Source: JAYQKL01 sp049889535 (lineage in GTDB: Bacteria > Pseudomonadota > Alphaproteobacteria > RS24). Taken from it: DNA of 64,000 nt. A model generated the notes under the pieces. That model saw only the letters and a program-made list of their open reading frames with translations. It was not told where the DNA came from and did not search any database. Made by a program: the position numbers and the translations under genes. This document shows, in pieces, positions 7,848 to 17,785 of the stretch; within the stretch, counting starts at the first letter, position 1; each line of letters starts with the position of its first letter. Location of the stretch: assembly GCA_049889535.1 (NCBI GenBank), contig JBMHDF010000017.1, positions 8,851 to 72,850 on the forward strand, written 5' to 3'.

Positions 7848-9452
7848 CTATTTGATTTTTGGCAGATCGTTAAACTGGTGGAATGGTGGTGGTGAGCTGA
7901 GTGTCCACTCAAGCGTATCCGCACCTTCACCCCATGGGTTATTGGCAGCTTTTTCATTACGCATAAAGGCATGCACCACGCCAATGAGGAAAATAACCAC
8001 CCCAAAAGCTGAAATATAACTACCTATAGATGAAACATAGTTCCAACCTGCATAAGCATCTGGATAGTCTGCATAACGGCGCGGCATACCAGCCATGCCC
8101 AAGAAATGCTGCGGGAAGAAAATGAGATTCACCCCGATAAAGGTGACCCAGAAATGCAACTTACCGATAAATTCTGAATAGGTCACACCAAACATTTTGC
8201 CAAACCAATAATACCAGGCTGCAAAAATCGCAAAAACCGCACCCAATGACAGCACATAATGGAAATGCGCAACCACGAAATAAGTATCGTGGTAAGAGCG
8301 GTCAACACCCGCATTGGCCAGCATCACACCAGTGACACCCCCGAGCGTAAACAGGAAGATAAAGCCAAACGCCCAAAGCATGGGTGTTTTCAGCTCGATT
8401 GAGCCGCCCCACATGGTCGCAATCCAAGAGAAAATTTTCACCCCTGTCGGCACCGCAATCACCATTGTCGCCGCCACAAAATAGGCCTGCGCATTAACGG
8501 ACATACCGACTGTGTACATGTGGTGCGCCCACACAACAAAGCCAACACCGCCAATCGCAACCATCGCATAGGCCATGCCAAGATAGCCAAAGACGGGCTT
8601 GCGCGAGAAGGTTGAAACCACATGTGAGACAATGCCAAAACCTGGCAAAATCAAAATATATACTTCTGGGTGGCCAAAAAACCAGAACAGGTGCTGGTAT
8701 AAAATCGGGTCACCACCACCGGCTGGGTCGAAGAAAGTTGTCCCGAAATTACGATCCGTCAACAACATCGTAATCGCCCCTGCAAGCACTGGCAAAGACA
8801 AGAGCAGCAAGAAAGCGGTTACCAAAACAGACCAAACAAATAATGGCATTTTGTGCATTGTCATGCCCGGTGCGCGCATGTTCAAGATTGTGGTGATGAA
8901 GTTAATCGCCCCCAAAATTGAAGAAATACCGCCAACATGCAAAGCAAAAATCGCCAAATCCATTGCTGGACCAGGCTGGCCAGAGGTTGAGAGCGGCGGA
9001 TAAATCGTCCAACCACCACCAACACCATTATTGCCGGGCGGGCCCTCAACAAAAATGGACAACAACAAAAGCGCCAGCGCGAAAGGCAGAAGCCAGAAAG
9101 AAATATTATTCATGCGCGGGAACGCCATATCAGGTGCGCCAATCATGAGCGGCACAAACCAGTTACCAAAACCACCAATCATGGCAGGCATAACCATGAA
9201 GAAAATCATAATCAGACCATGACCTGTGACAAGCACATTATAAAGATGATGGTCACCCCCTAAAATGCCGTCACCAGGGGCTTGTAATTCCATACGGATA
9301 AGCACAGACATAGCGCCACCAATGACGCCGCCAATAATCGCAAAGATAAGATACATGGTTCCAATATCTTTGTGATTGGTTGAATATAAATAGCGTTTCC
9401 ACCCTCTTGGATGGTCTTCGTGATGGTTATCTACAGCATGTTCAGTTGCCAT
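7848..9452 (-). CDS. ctaD: Cytochrome c oxidase subunit I, aa3 type
   Basis: 534 residues with twelve expected TM helices, the standard length for bacterial subunit I. Key sites are present: the low-spin heme a histidine in TGHGLIMIFF, the CuB histidine and cross-linked tyrosine in GHPEVYILILPGFG, the CuB pair in WAHHMYTVG, and the heme ligands in TYFVVAHFHYVLS. The glutamate in GHPEVY marks it as an A1-type oxidase with a D-channel. It is the catalytic subunit that reduces oxygen and pumps protons. It lies 14 bases after ctaC and 23 before ctaB, in one operon. Confidence 0.99.
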   Translation of the reverse strand: MATEHAVDNHHEDHPRGWKRYLYSTNHKDIGTMYLIFAIIGGVIGGAMSVLIRMELQAPGDGILGGDHHLYNVLVTGHGLIMIFFMVMPAMIGGFGNWFVPLMIGAPDMAFPRMNNISFWLLPFALALLLLSIFVEGPPGNNGVGGGWTIYPPLSTSGQPGPAMDLAIFALHVGGISSILGAINFITTILNMRAPGMTMHKMPLFVWSVLVTAFLLLLSLPVLAGAITMLLTDRNFGTTFFDPAGGGDPILYQHLFWFFGHPEVYILILPGFGIVSHVVSTFSRKPVFGYLGMAYAMVAIGGVGFVVWAHHMYTVGMSVNAQAYFVAATMVIAVPTGVKIFSWIATMWGGSIELKTPMLWAFGFIFLFTLGGVTGVMLANAGVDRSYHDTYFVVAHFHYVLSLGAVFAIFAAWYYWFGKMFGVTYSEFIGKLHFWVTFIGVNLIFFPQHFLGMAGMPRRYADYPDAYAGWNYVSSIGSYISAFGVVIFLIGVVHAFMRNEKAANNPWGEGADTLEWTLSSPPPFHQFNDLPKIK

Positions 9453-9466
9453 ATTGACAGCTCCTT

Positions 9467-10381
9467 TTACTGGTTAACAGAAACTGATTTTGATGAAGCA
9501 TCTGCCAGCTTCACCGCATCAGTATCAGTATCAATTTTTGCAAATTCGACTTTGGCCTGTTCGACCCAAGCGGTAAATTCTTCCTCTTCAACAACTTTTA
9601 CCATTATCGGCATAAAGGCATGGCGAATACCGCAAAGCTCCGAGCATTGACCGTAATATGTGCCGGTTTTCTCAGCTCTAAACCATGTCTCGTTCAAACG
9701 GCCTGGCACAGCATCCATTTTATTACCAAAGGCTGGCATGGCCCAGTTGTGAATAACATCAGCTGATGTCACGACAACGCGAATGGTTTTATTCACAGGC
9801 ACCACAACTGCATTATCGGTTGCCAGCAAACGCGGCTGACCGGGCTCTAGCTCATCTTCTTCCAACATGATGGCATCAAAAGCAAAATCACCATGATCGG
9901 GATATTCATATCCCCAATACCATTGATAGCCTGTGGCTTTAATCGTCATATCGACTTCTGGCAATTCCACCTGCTCATAAAGCAAACGGAAAGAAGGAAT
10001 CGCAATGACCACCAAAATCAAAATTGGCACCACCGTCCAAACCACTTCAATCAGCGTGTTGTGACTGGTTTTTGAAGGCTCTGGATTTGACTTGGCGTTG
10101 AAGCGGAACAAGACATACAACAACAGACCAAGCACAAAGACGGAAATCACTGTCATTAAAATGAGCAGAAAATTATTAAAATCAGTAATTTGTGTCATCA
10201 TATCTGTGGCGGCAGGCTGAAAACCAAGCTGCCATGGCTCAGGCTGGGCAGCTTGTGCCGCGCCTGACAAAGACATGATAGCAAGACACAAGAATACAAA
10301 GAAATGCGTCAAAAGCCGTTTCTTAGACATTGGTGCAAATTTTAAAAAATGCATTTTATTCATCATGTTTATTCCATTCAT
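9467..10381 (-). CDS. ctaC: Cytochrome c oxidase subunit II
   Basis: A 304-residue periplasmic electron-entry subunit. It has a signal peptide (LSGAAQAAQPEPW near the cleavage region), two TM helices (about residues 70-95 and 110-135) and a cupredoxin domain. The CuA site CSELCGIRHAFM is complete, and the aromatic patch YQWYWGYEYPD that passes electrons is intact. It is the first gene of the oxidase operon. The start is uncertain: the ATG at 10366 has a better ribosome site (GGA, about 7 bases upstream) than the ATG at 10381, and would shorten the N-terminus by 5 residues. Confidence 0.96.
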   Translation of the reverse strand: MNGINMMNKMHFLKFAPMSKKRLLTHFFVFLCLAIMSLSGAAQAAQPEPWQLGFQPAATDMMTQITDFNNFLLILMTVISVFVLGLLLYVLFRFNAKSNPEPSKTSHNTLIEVVWTVVPILILVVIAIPSFRLLYEQVELPEVDMTIKATGYQWYWGYEYPDHGDFAFDAIMLEEDELEPGQPRLLATDNAVVVPVNKTIRVVVTSADVIHNWAMPAFGNKMDAVPGRLNETWFRAEKTGTYYGQCSELCGIRHAFMPIMVKVVEEEEFTAWVEQAKVEFAKIDTDTDAVKLADASSKSVSVNQ

Positions 10382-10688
10382 CTGTTTCTGTCAGATATGT
10401 AACGCCAATCCGACTTTTAAGATAGGGGGATTATACTTCAAATCACAAGAAAACCCATAGCCATATGGCTGATGCGACCAAATGCCCATACATTAACGCA
10501 TCCAACCCGACATGGCTAAGAGGTATACAGATTTTACAGCTTTTTTTGCGGTTAAGCGCCACCAAATAAGGTAAATATCGCGCCCAAATCACTAAGTTTT
10601 GCGTTTTGGGCTTGCTCTTGGGTCAAGAAGCACACATATTTCTAGCCAAGATGCTAGTCATTCACCGTTTAAGAGTATTGGAAATAAT
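10382..10688. promoter_or_regulatory. Divergent intergenic region, ctaC / tldD
   Basis: About 300 bases separate the start of the oxidase operon (minus strand) from tldD (plus strand), so promoters for both must lie here. I see no convincing -35/-10 pair, operator palindrome, RNA gene or short gene. An open frame runs in front of tldD from a TTG at 10599, but it reads through without conserved sequence and I treat it as leader. Confidence 0.4.
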
Positions 10689-12155
10689 ATGAGCGCGCCA
10701 CAAGCCCCTACCCCGCAGGATTTATTTTTTGGGACAGCCGAGATTGCCGATTCGGCGCCGAATCAAACCGGCCTTGACGAAAAACAGGCTTTGGCTTTGA
10801 CCGAAAAAGCACTTGCCGGCGCTGATGATGGCGAATTATTCCTAGAATACACTCTCTCCGAGAGTTTTTCGTTTGACGATAATCGCTTGCGGGCGGCGAG
10901 TTATGACACAGCACAAGGGTTTGGCTTGCGCGCCATCGCTGGGGAAGCGACGGGCTTTGCCCATTCTTCAGATATATCAGCCGCTGCCATTGAGCGCGCA
11001 GGTGCGTCTTTATCGCCAATTCTATCCGGCCATTCAGGCAGCCCAACACCCGCGCCGCGCGCTGGCGGCGCGCCACTTTATGTTGGTGACAATCCGCTCG
11101 ATGGCACTGAATTTATTGATAAAATTAAATTGCTGGAAGACATAAATGCCTATGCCCGAGCCAAAGATAACCGCGTGCGGCAGGTATCAATTGGTCTGTC
11201 GGGCGAATGGCAAGTTGTGAGTATCATTCGGCCAAATTGCGCCCCGCTTTATGATGTGCGGCCATTGGTGCGGCTTGATGTGTCGATTGTAGCAGGTGAA
11301 GGGGATCGCCAAGAGTCAGGTCATTGTGGACGTGGCGGACGGGCTGGTTATGCGCAATGGCTCAATCCTGAAAATTGGCAATCGCAGGTCAATGAGGCGC
11401 TGCGCGGCGCCCTTGTGAATTTGGAATCAATTCCTGCGCCTGCGGGTGAAATGGACGTCGTGCTGGGGCCTGGATGGCCGGGTATTCTTCTGCATGAGGC
11501 TGTAGGACATGGCTTAGAAGGCGACTTCAACCGCAAACAGACCTCAACTTTTTCTGGCCGCATTGGCGAGCGCGTTGCTTCTCCGGGTGTGACGGTCATT
11601 GATGATGGCACGCTACCAAACCGTCGTGGTTCTTTGACCATTGATGATGAAGGCACACCGACAGAAAAAACAGTCCTGATTGAAGACGGTATTTTAAAGG
11701 GCTATATGCAAGACCGCATGAATGCGCGCCTGATGGGTATGGCCCCAACTGGCAATGGTCGTCGCGAAAGTTATGCCTGCCAACCCCTGCCGCGCATGAC
11801 CAATACATATATGCTGGGCGGCACCCATGAAGCTGACGAGATTCTGGCCTCTGTCAAAAACGGCATTTATGCCACCGCATTTGGTGGCGGACAGGTGGAT
11901 ATTACATCTGGCAAATTTGTATTTTCTTGCACCGAAGCCTATGAGATTAAAAATGGCAAATTAGGGGCGCCGTTAAAGGGTGCCACCCTTATTGGTACAG
12001 GCCCAGAGAGCATGCAGCGTATTTCCATGATTGGTAATGATATGGCAATGGATGAAGGCATTGGCACTTGCGGCAAAGATGGGCAAGGCGTGCCAGTCGG
12101 TGTCGGCCAGCCAAGCCTGCGCCTAGATGGCCTAACTGTCGGCGGCACAGCTTAG
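10689..12155 (+). CDS. tldD: Metalloprotease TldD
   Basis: 488 residues from the ATG at 10689. The zinc-site motif HEAVGHGLEGDF is intact, and GGGQVDITSGKFVFSC near the C-terminus matches the further metal-ligand cysteine region of TldD. TldD forms a heterodimer with TldE/PmbA that degrades unfolded or modified peptides and matures some ribosomal peptides such as microcin B17. The partner gene pmbA is at 15572, not adjacent. Placement next to ctaC is a conserved alphaproteobacterial neighbourhood. A longer frame from a TTG at 10599 would add 30 poorly conserved residues. No candidate substrate peptide gene is visible nearby. Confidence 0.96.
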   Translation: MSAPQAPTPQDLFFGTAEIADSAPNQTGLDEKQALALTEKALAGADDGELFLEYTLSESFSFDDNRLRAASYDTAQGFGLRAIAGEATGFAHSSDISAAAIERAGASLSPILSGHSGSPTPAPRAGGAPLYVGDNPLDGTEFIDKIKLLEDINAYARAKDNRVRQVSIGLSGEWQVVSIIRPNCAPLYDVRPLVRLDVSIVAGEGDRQESGHCGRGGRAGYAQWLNPENWQSQVNEALRGALVNLESIPAPAGEMDVVLGPGWPGILLHEAVGHGLEGDFNRKQTSTFSGRIGERVASPGVTVIDDGTLPNRRGSLTIDDEGTPTEKTVLIEDGILKGYMQDRMNARLMGMAPTGNGRRESYACQPLPRMTNTYMLGGTHEADEILASVKNGIYATAFGGGQVDITSGKFVFSCTEAYEIKNGKLGAPLKGATLIGTGPESMQRISMIGNDMAMDEGIGTCGKDGQGVPVGVGQPSLRLDGLTVGGTA

Positions 12156-12171
12156 GCTGGTTTGAAGAAAC

Positions 12172-13533
12172 TCAAAACGCTAGTTCAGTGAAAATCGGGC
12201 GAACATCTTCGCCCCATTTTTCATAATATTTTGCCAGTAATTTTTCAGCAGGCGTTAGACCTGTTTCAAGCGTATCCTTGAGCGGGCGTAAAAATATGGT
12301 TTCATCACCACCTGCCCCATCTGAACAGGCGCGCGCTTTCAAACCTTGTTCAGCCAAATCGATAACTTGGCGTCCAATATCACGCAATGTACCATTACGA
12401 AAAGGCGTCGCCAAACCTTGCACGGGCGCCTGCGCACGCAAGCTTTCGCGCTCGTCTTGCGTCCAGTCTTCTATCAGGGATGCAACTTGTTTTTGCGTCT
12501 CAGCATCATAAAGCAAGCCCACCCAAAAAGCAGGCAAGGCGCAAAGCGTATTCCAAGGCCCACTATCGGCACCGCGCATTTCGATAAACCTTTTGACCCG
12601 CGCCTCAGGGAAAAGCGTGGTCAAATGGTCCTCCCAATCTTGTTCAGTCGGCAACTCACCCGGCAAAGCGGGCAGTTCGCCGCGCATAAAATCTCGAAAA
12701 CTCATACCCAATGCGTTTATGAAATTACCATCACGGACGATAAAATACATCGGCACATCAAGCGCGTAATCAACATATTGCTCAAAACCAAAACCCGTTT
12801 CAAACGCCATTGGCAACATGCCTGTGCGCTTCGGGTCAAGGGTTAGCCATGTGAGTGAGCGCTCAGACAGATTACCGGTGGGCTGGCCTTGCTTGAAAGG
12901 TGAATTGGCAAAAAGCGCAGTTGCTAAGGGCTGCAACGATAAACCGATTTTAAGCTTTTCAACCATATCGGCCTCAGACCCGAAATCCAAATTGACCTGA
13001 ACCGTGCAGGACAAATACATCATATCCAGTCCGCGCTCACCCTGTTTGGGCATGTAATCACGCATTAAATTATAACGCCCTTTGGGCATATGTGGCGCTT
13101 CATCAAGCCCCCAAAGCGGCGAAAAACCAGCGCCCAAATAAGCTTGCCCTAATCTTTCAGCAATCGTGTGAACTTCTTTGAGGTGCTTGTTCACCTCGCG
13201 ACAAGTCTCATGAATGGTGCGCAACGGGGCGCCCGACAATTCAAGTTGCCCACCCGGTTCAAGCGTCACAGAACCGCCGCCCTGTTCTGCGGGTCGATAA
13301 AGCGCAATCACTTTGTCACCTTCAAATTTCGGCAACCAACCAAATTCTTGCAGCCCTTCAAGCATGGCTTGAATCCCGTCTGAGCCCTCATAAGCTAATG
13401 GCGTAAGCGTATCTTTATGGAAACCGAATTTTTCATGTTCCGTTCCAATCCGCCAATCTGCTTCAGGCTTGGCGCCAGCCATCATCCAGTCAATGAGTTG
13501 GGGTTTACTTTCAATTGGCGTTTGGTCTGCCAT
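12172..13533 (-). CDS. gshA: Glutamate-cysteine ligase, plant/alphaproteobacterial type
   Basis: A 453-residue ATP-dependent ligase that joins glutamate and cysteine, the first step of glutathione synthesis. It belongs to the GCS2 family shared by plants and alphaproteobacteria: WRIGTEHEKFGF, the GGGSVTLEPGGQLELSGAP block, MRDYMPKQGERGLDMM and MRGADSGPWN are all typical. The ATG is preceded by a clear GGAG site. It is convergent with tldD across 16 bases and lies downstream of rsmE on the same strand, separated by about 145 bases that hold nothing recognisable. Confidence 0.96.
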   Translation of the reverse strand: MADQTPIESKPQLIDWMMAGAKPEADWRIGTEHEKFGFHKDTLTPLAYEGSDGIQAMLEGLQEFGWLPKFEGDKVIALYRPAEQGGGSVTLEPGGQLELSGAPLRTIHETCREVNKHLKEVHTIAERLGQAYLGAGFSPLWGLDEAPHMPKGRYNLMRDYMPKQGERGLDMMYLSCTVQVNLDFGSEADMVEKLKIGLSLQPLATALFANSPFKQGQPTGNLSERSLTWLTLDPKRTGMLPMAFETGFGFEQYVDYALDVPMYFIVRDGNFINALGMSFRDFMRGELPALPGELPTEQDWEDHLTTLFPEARVKRFIEMRGADSGPWNTLCALPAFWVGLLYDAETQKQVASLIEDWTQDERESLRAQAPVQGLATPFRNGTLRDIGRQVIDLAEQGLKARACSDGAGGDETIFLRPLKDTLETGLTPAEKLLAKYYEKWGEDVRPIFTELAF

Positions 13534-13679
13534 TTAATCTCCTCAGCCCATATATCTTGCAACATGTTTTCGATGTTTTAAAAGTCCGATATATATCTGG
13601 CTATTCGGCTAGGACTTATGCGATAGAATTAGGGGCTTTTAGGTATGGAGGCAAGCCAAATTATGCACGCTTTCACCTT

Positions 13680-14462
13680 CTACCAATCGCCCAAATGAAT
13701 TTGGCACGCCGCCAAAGCTGCAACAGCGGCAGTGTCCGCGCGCAATATGCGCGGGCCAAGACTGATAATATGTGCTGCGGGCATCGCCATCAGCGCCGCT
13801 CGTTCAGCATCATTAAATCCACCCTCTGGCCCAATCAAAACCGCAATAGGCTGGCCTTTGAGCTTGTCTAAGGCCGCCAAACCATTTTCAGGCGCGGCCT
13901 TTTCATCACAAAAAATCAATTGCCGGCTCGGAGCAATCTGCTCCCAATTGCTAATAATATTTTGCAAATCCACACATTCTTTAATAGCCGGAACCGCGAG
14001 CAAACCGCATTGTTCAGCCGCTTCAATCGCATTCGCCCGCAACCGGCTTTCTTTTAGCGTGCCGCCTTGCGTGAACGCGGTACGCACGGGCCATATCACC
14101 CGTGCGCCCATTTCTGTTGCTTTTTGCGCCATATAATCCAGCCGCCCTTTTTTAATGGGCGCGAATAACAGCCAAATATCAGGCAAATCTGTTTGCGCGC
14201 GCGTGGGGTGCAATAGCGTGATACAGGTTTGCTTTTTGGACATTTCGGCAATTTCAGCCTGCCATTCGCCGTCGCGGCCATTAAAAACCAACAGCTTGTC
14301 ACCCTCAGCACATCGCATGACATTTCGAAGATAATGGTGCTGGTCAGGCGATAGCTCAACTTGTGAAGATGCAGCAAAGCCAGTCTCCCTCTGTGACAAT
14401 TTCTCCTGCTCAGCGCCAATATAAAGTCTGATTTTTGATGAGGGTGTCTTTTGATTTGTCAT
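13680..14462 (-). CDS. rsmE: 16S rRNA m3U1498 methyltransferase RsmE
   Basis: 260 residues from the ATG at 14462, a SPOUT-class methyltransferase that modifies U1498 of 16S rRNA. The N-terminal PUA-like part contains HYLRNVMRCAEGD. The C-terminal knot carries the S-adenosylmethionine site: VLIGPEGGFNDAERA and SLGPRILRADTAAVAAL. A start at the ATG at 14495 would add 11 residues, but the inner ATG has an AGAGAAA sequence at a better ribosome-site distance. In related genomes rsmE is often beside gshA and ubiA, as here. Confidence 0.94.
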   Translation of the reverse strand: MTNQKTPSSKIRLYIGAEQEKLSQRETGFAASSQVELSPDQHHYLRNVMRCAEGDKLLVFNGRDGEWQAEIAEMSKKQTCITLLHPTRAQTDLPDIWLLFAPIKKGRLDYMAQKATEMGARVIWPVRTAFTQGGTLKESRLRANAIEAAEQCGLLAVPAIKECVDLQNIISNWEQIAPSRQLIFCDEKAAPENGLAALDKLKGQPIAVLIGPEGGFNDAERAALMAMPAAHIISLGPRILRADTAAVAALAACQIHLGDW

Positions 14463-14582
14463 CAAGCTATTTCTCTTTGCAAATTCCATCCACATAATTG
14501 GCAGTTACATCTTGTACCAACACTATATCAATTATCAGGAATCTGTCAGATTAACGACTAATTTATCAAAACAGGTTGTGCC

Positions 14583-15518
14583 ATGAGCGACGCCAAACCA
14601 TTAGACGCTGAAAAAAATTGGGTAGACCGCCTGCCCCTTAAGATGCGCCCCTATGCCCGCATGATACGGCTCGACCGCCCAATTGGCTCTTGGTTATTAT
14701 TCATCCCATGCAGTTGGGGACTAACGCTGGCTGCTGTGACGACTGGCCAATCAGGGCAAGCGCCATCGGGGGAGTGGCCGTCGCTTTATTTATTGGCATT
14801 ATTTGCGCTCGGCGCAGTAATTATGCGCGGCGCGGGCTGTATCTTTAATGATATTGTCGACCGGGAGCTTGATGCTCAAGTCGCCCGCACCCGGCAAAGA
14901 CCAATTCCGGCAGGGGTGATAAAAGTCTGGCAAGCTTGGCTATTTTTATTTGTGATGTGCGCGCTGGGTCTACTCATTCTTTTACAACTCGATATTGCCG
15001 CTATCGCGCTTGGTTTTATGTCGATTGGCCCTATCGCGCTTTATCCGTTTATGAAACGCATCACTTGGTGGCCGCAATTATTTTTAGGGCTTACATTTAA
15101 CTGGGGCGCACTTATGGGTTATGCCGCGCATCAGGGCAGCCTTGACCCAGCAGCGATTGGACTTTATGCCGCCGGTATTTTTTGGACTTTAGGCTATGAC
15201 ACAATTTATGCCCATCAGGATCGCGAAGATGACGCACTTGCGGGCATCAAATCTTCTGCACGCTGGCTGGGGGCGCATACCAAAACCGCGCTGGTGATTT
15301 TTTACTCTGCCGCGCTGGCCGCGCTCTTCTATGCTGCCTTCATCGCAGGACTAAGCGGGGCTACTCTCGCGCTTTTAATGTTGGGCGGGGTGCATTTGTT
15401 TTGGCAGATTTACCGCTTGGATATTGATAATCCTGCCCTTTGCCTCTATCTGTTTAAGTCGAACCGAAATTTTGGGCTATATATCACTGTGGCGATATTA
15501 TCTGCGCTCTATATATAA
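14583..15518 (+). CDS. ubiA: 4-hydroxybenzoate polyprenyltransferase
   Basis: A 311-residue integral membrane prenyltransferase with about eight or nine TM helices. The first aspartate motif is NDIVDRELDAQVARTR, followed by RPIPAG; the second is DTIYAHQDREDDALAGIKSSA, the UbiA hallmark. The enzyme attaches the polyprenyl tail to 4-hydroxybenzoate in ubiquinone synthesis. It is clearly distinct from ctaB at 6889, the other UbiA-superfamily member in the window, in both motifs. It is divergent from rsmE. Confidence 0.97.
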   Translation: MSDAKPLDAEKNWVDRLPLKMRPYARMIRLDRPIGSWLLFIPCSWGLTLAAVTTGQSGQAPSGEWPSLYLLALFALGAVIMRGAGCIFNDIVDRELDAQVARTRQRPIPAGVIKVWQAWLFLFVMCALGLLILLQLDIAAIALGFMSIGPIALYPFMKRITWWPQLFLGLTFNWGALMGYAAHQGSLDPAAIGLYAAGIFWTLGYDTIYAHQDREDDALAGIKSSARWLGAHTKTALVIFYSAALAALFYAAFIAGLSGATLALLMLGGVHLFWQIYRLDIDNPALCLYLFKSNRNFGLYITVAILSALYI

Positions 15519-15571
15519 GCCAATTTAAACAGCAGTTTATTTTATAAAAAAGTTTAAACGAAAGAAAACAC

Positions 15572-16906
15572 ATGTCCGAACAACTTGATTTAGCCGCAAA
15601 ACTTGTCGACTGCGCCCTTCAAAATGGGGCGGAAACTGCCGATGCCATGGTTAGTGAGGGAATTTCGTTAAGCGCAAGCTCGCGCTTGGGCAAGATTGAA
15701 GATGTTGAGCGCGCTGAAACCAAAGAGACAGGTTTACGGGTGATTATTGGACAAAAACAAGCCTTTATTTCAGGCTCTGGCCTCAGTGAAAATGATCTCA
15801 ACAAAATTGCCAAGCGCGCAGTTGATATGGCGCGATTGGCGCCTGATGATCCCTATTGTGGGTTGGCACCAAAAGACCGGCTGGCCAAAAGTTTCGAGGA
15901 TTTAGATATTCTTGACCCCACCGAGCCGGATATCAAACTGTTGCAAAACTTGGCTCTCGAAACCGAAGCAACCGCGCGCGGGGTGGCGGGGATTACCAAT
16001 TCTGAAGGGGCTGGCGCGGGCTGGTCACGCGGCACGACAGGGCTGGTGACCAGTGATGGGTTTTCTGGCAGCTATACAGCTAGCTCATGGTCCCTATCAT
16101 GTGCAGTGCTGGGCGGCGAAGGCGAGGCTATGGAGCGTGATTATGCCGCGCATGGCAGCCGGCATTTTGAGGATTTAGAGACGCCTCAACAAATCGGCCA
16201 ACGCGCTGCAGAGCGAACATTAGCGCGCCTCAACCCCAGAAAAATCGCCAGCACCAAAGCCCCAGTTATCTTTTCGCCGCGTGTCTCAAAGTCACTGCTG
16301 GGCCATTTTGCCTCAGCTATTTCTGGCAGTGCGGTTGCGCGTGGCACAAGTTTTTTGAAAGAAAAAATGGGCGCGCAAATTTTTGCCTCTGGCATCAACA
16401 TCATTGACGACCCGAAACGCAAACGTGGCCTTCGCTCTTTGAGTTTTGATGGCGAAGGGGTGGCGGTTGAGAAACTCAATTTGATTGAAAATGGGATTTT
16501 GCAATGCTGGCTATTGGACAGTTCAGCCGCGAAACAATTAGGGCTAGAAACCAATGGCCGCGCCGCGCGTGGCATAGGCGGCCCGCCGCACCCCACCACC
16601 ACCAATTTACATATTGAAGCGGGCGCTTTGTCACCTGAAGAAATGCAAAAACAAATTGGCACAGGGTTGTTAGTCACAGAATTAATCGGCATGGGGGTAA
16701 ATGGCGTCACGGGCGATTATAGTCGCGGCGCGGCAGGGTATTGGATTGAAAGTGGCGAGATTGCCTATCCTGTCAGTGAAATCACCATTGCCAGCAATTT
16801 GATGGATATGTTCCAAAACCTTACGCCCGCCAGTGACCTTGAATTTAAACACGGGGTTAACGCGCCTTCATTGCTGATAAATGAGATGTCTCTTGCCGGA
16901 TTATAA
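15572..16906 (+). CDS. pmbA: Metalloprotease subunit PmbA/TldE
   Basis: 444 residues, the expected length for TldE/PmbA, the subunit without the zinc motif that partners TldD. Family features: NSEGAGAGWSRGTTGLVTSDGFSG (given here only as a region near residues 143-165), RVSKSLLGHFASAISG, and the C-terminal GMGVNGVTGDYSRGA with ENGILQCWLLDS. There is no HExxxH motif, as expected. It ends inside the next gene by 26 bases, which suggests coupling with the cysQ-like phosphatase, an arrangement common in Rhodospirillales and Rhizobiales. Confidence 0.95.
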   Translation: MSEQLDLAAKLVDCALQNGAETADAMVSEGISLSASSRLGKIEDVERAETKETGLRVIIGQKQAFISGSGLSENDLNKIAKRAVDMARLAPDDPYCGLAPKDRLAKSFEDLDILDPTEPDIKLLQNLALETEATARGVAGITNSEGAGAGWSRGTTGLVTSDGFSGSYTASSWSLSCAVLGGEGEAMERDYAAHGSRHFEDLETPQQIGQRAAERTLARLNPRKIASTKAPVIFSPRVSKSLLGHFASAISGSAVARGTSFLKEKMGAQIFASGINIIDDPKRKRGLRSLSFDGEGVAVEKLNLIENGILQCWLLDSSAAKQLGLETNGRAARGIGGPPHPTTTNLHIEAGALSPEEMQKQIGTGLLVTELIGMGVNGVTGDYSRGAAGYWIESGEIAYPVSEITIASNLMDMFQNLTPASDLEFKHGVNAPSLLINEMSLAGL

Positions 16907-17714
16907 TCACGCGGATTTTGAGCTTTTAAAACAATCCGTGCGCGAGGCCGGCGAATTAGCCATGACATTTTTCGGCAATAACCCAAAAAGCTGGTCCAAA
17001 GAAGATGACCAGCCCGTATGCGAGGCAGATATTGCAGTTAATGATTTCTTATTTGAAAAACTAACGACAGCGCGCCCTGATTATGGTTGGTTATCTGAGG
17101 AAACAGCCGACCCCAAGGCACGCACAGCGCGGCTACAAAAAACAAAATCTTGGGTGATAGACCCAATTGATGGCACCTCCGCCTTTTTAAATAATAAAGC
17201 AGAATTTGCGATATCCGCCGCCTTGATTGACAATCACCAGCCCATTTTAGCTTGTGTCTTTAACCCCGCGACTGATGAATTTTACGCCGCGATGGCAGGA
17301 CACGGCGCCACCAAAAACACCCAATCCATCAAATTTTCGGGCGCGCCAATATTGCAAGATGATATGCATGTTTGTGTGTATCCGCCGATTTTATCGCACC
17401 CCGCATGGCAAAAGGCATGGCAGGATAAATGGCCAAATGTGCGCATTAGCAATCCAAAATCAGTCGCCTATCGCCTTTGCCTTTTGGCAGAGGGTTATTT
17501 TGATATGTTAATTATTCTCAACACCAAAAATGATTGGGATATTGCCGCTGGTGATTTAATCATACGCGAAGCAGGCGGGCATTTATCAAATCTTGGCGGC
17601 AAGACATTCAGCTATCATCATGAAACATATGAACACCCGCGCATGATTGGGGGTCACCCGCGCCTTATGGCAATGCTGGGACAAGGAATTGACGAGTTTT
17701 TGAGTGCTTTGTGA
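16881..17714 (+). CDS. cysQ: CysQ-like inositol monophosphatase family phosphatase
   Basis: 277 residues of the lithium-sensitive phosphatase fold. Metal sites are visible: E in WLSEETAD, then the paired aspartates in WVIDPIDGTSAFL, and the last aspartate in WDIAAGDLIIREAGG. The family includes inositol monophosphatase and 3'(2'),5'-bisphosphate nucleotidase (CysQ), which clears pAp from sulfate assimilation; the pmbA-cysQ pairing favours the latter but motifs alone do not decide. It starts 26 bases inside pmbA. The protein is complete. Confidence 0.88.
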   Translation: MRCLLPDYNHADFELLKQSVREAGELAMTFFGNNPKSWSKEDDQPVCEADIAVNDFLFEKLTTARPDYGWLSEETADPKARTARLQKTKSWVIDPIDGTSAFLNNKAEFAISAALIDNHQPILACVFNPATDEFYAAMAGHGATKNTQSIKFSGAPILQDDMHVCVYPPILSHPAWQKAWQDKWPNVRISNPKSVAYRLCLLAEGYFDMLIILNTKNDWDIAAGDLIIREAGGHLSNLGGKTFSYHHETYEHPRMIGGHPRLMAMLGQGIDEFLSAL

Positions 17715-17785
17715 ACATTAAAGCTTATGCTAAAAAATTGAGTTATATTAATGAGTAAGACAAAGTTCTTATATAGGCTGGAACA

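Noticed and set aside
10599..10688. A 30-codon extension of TldD from a TTG
   Set aside because: No conservation with TldD proteins; the ATG at 10689 fits the family start.
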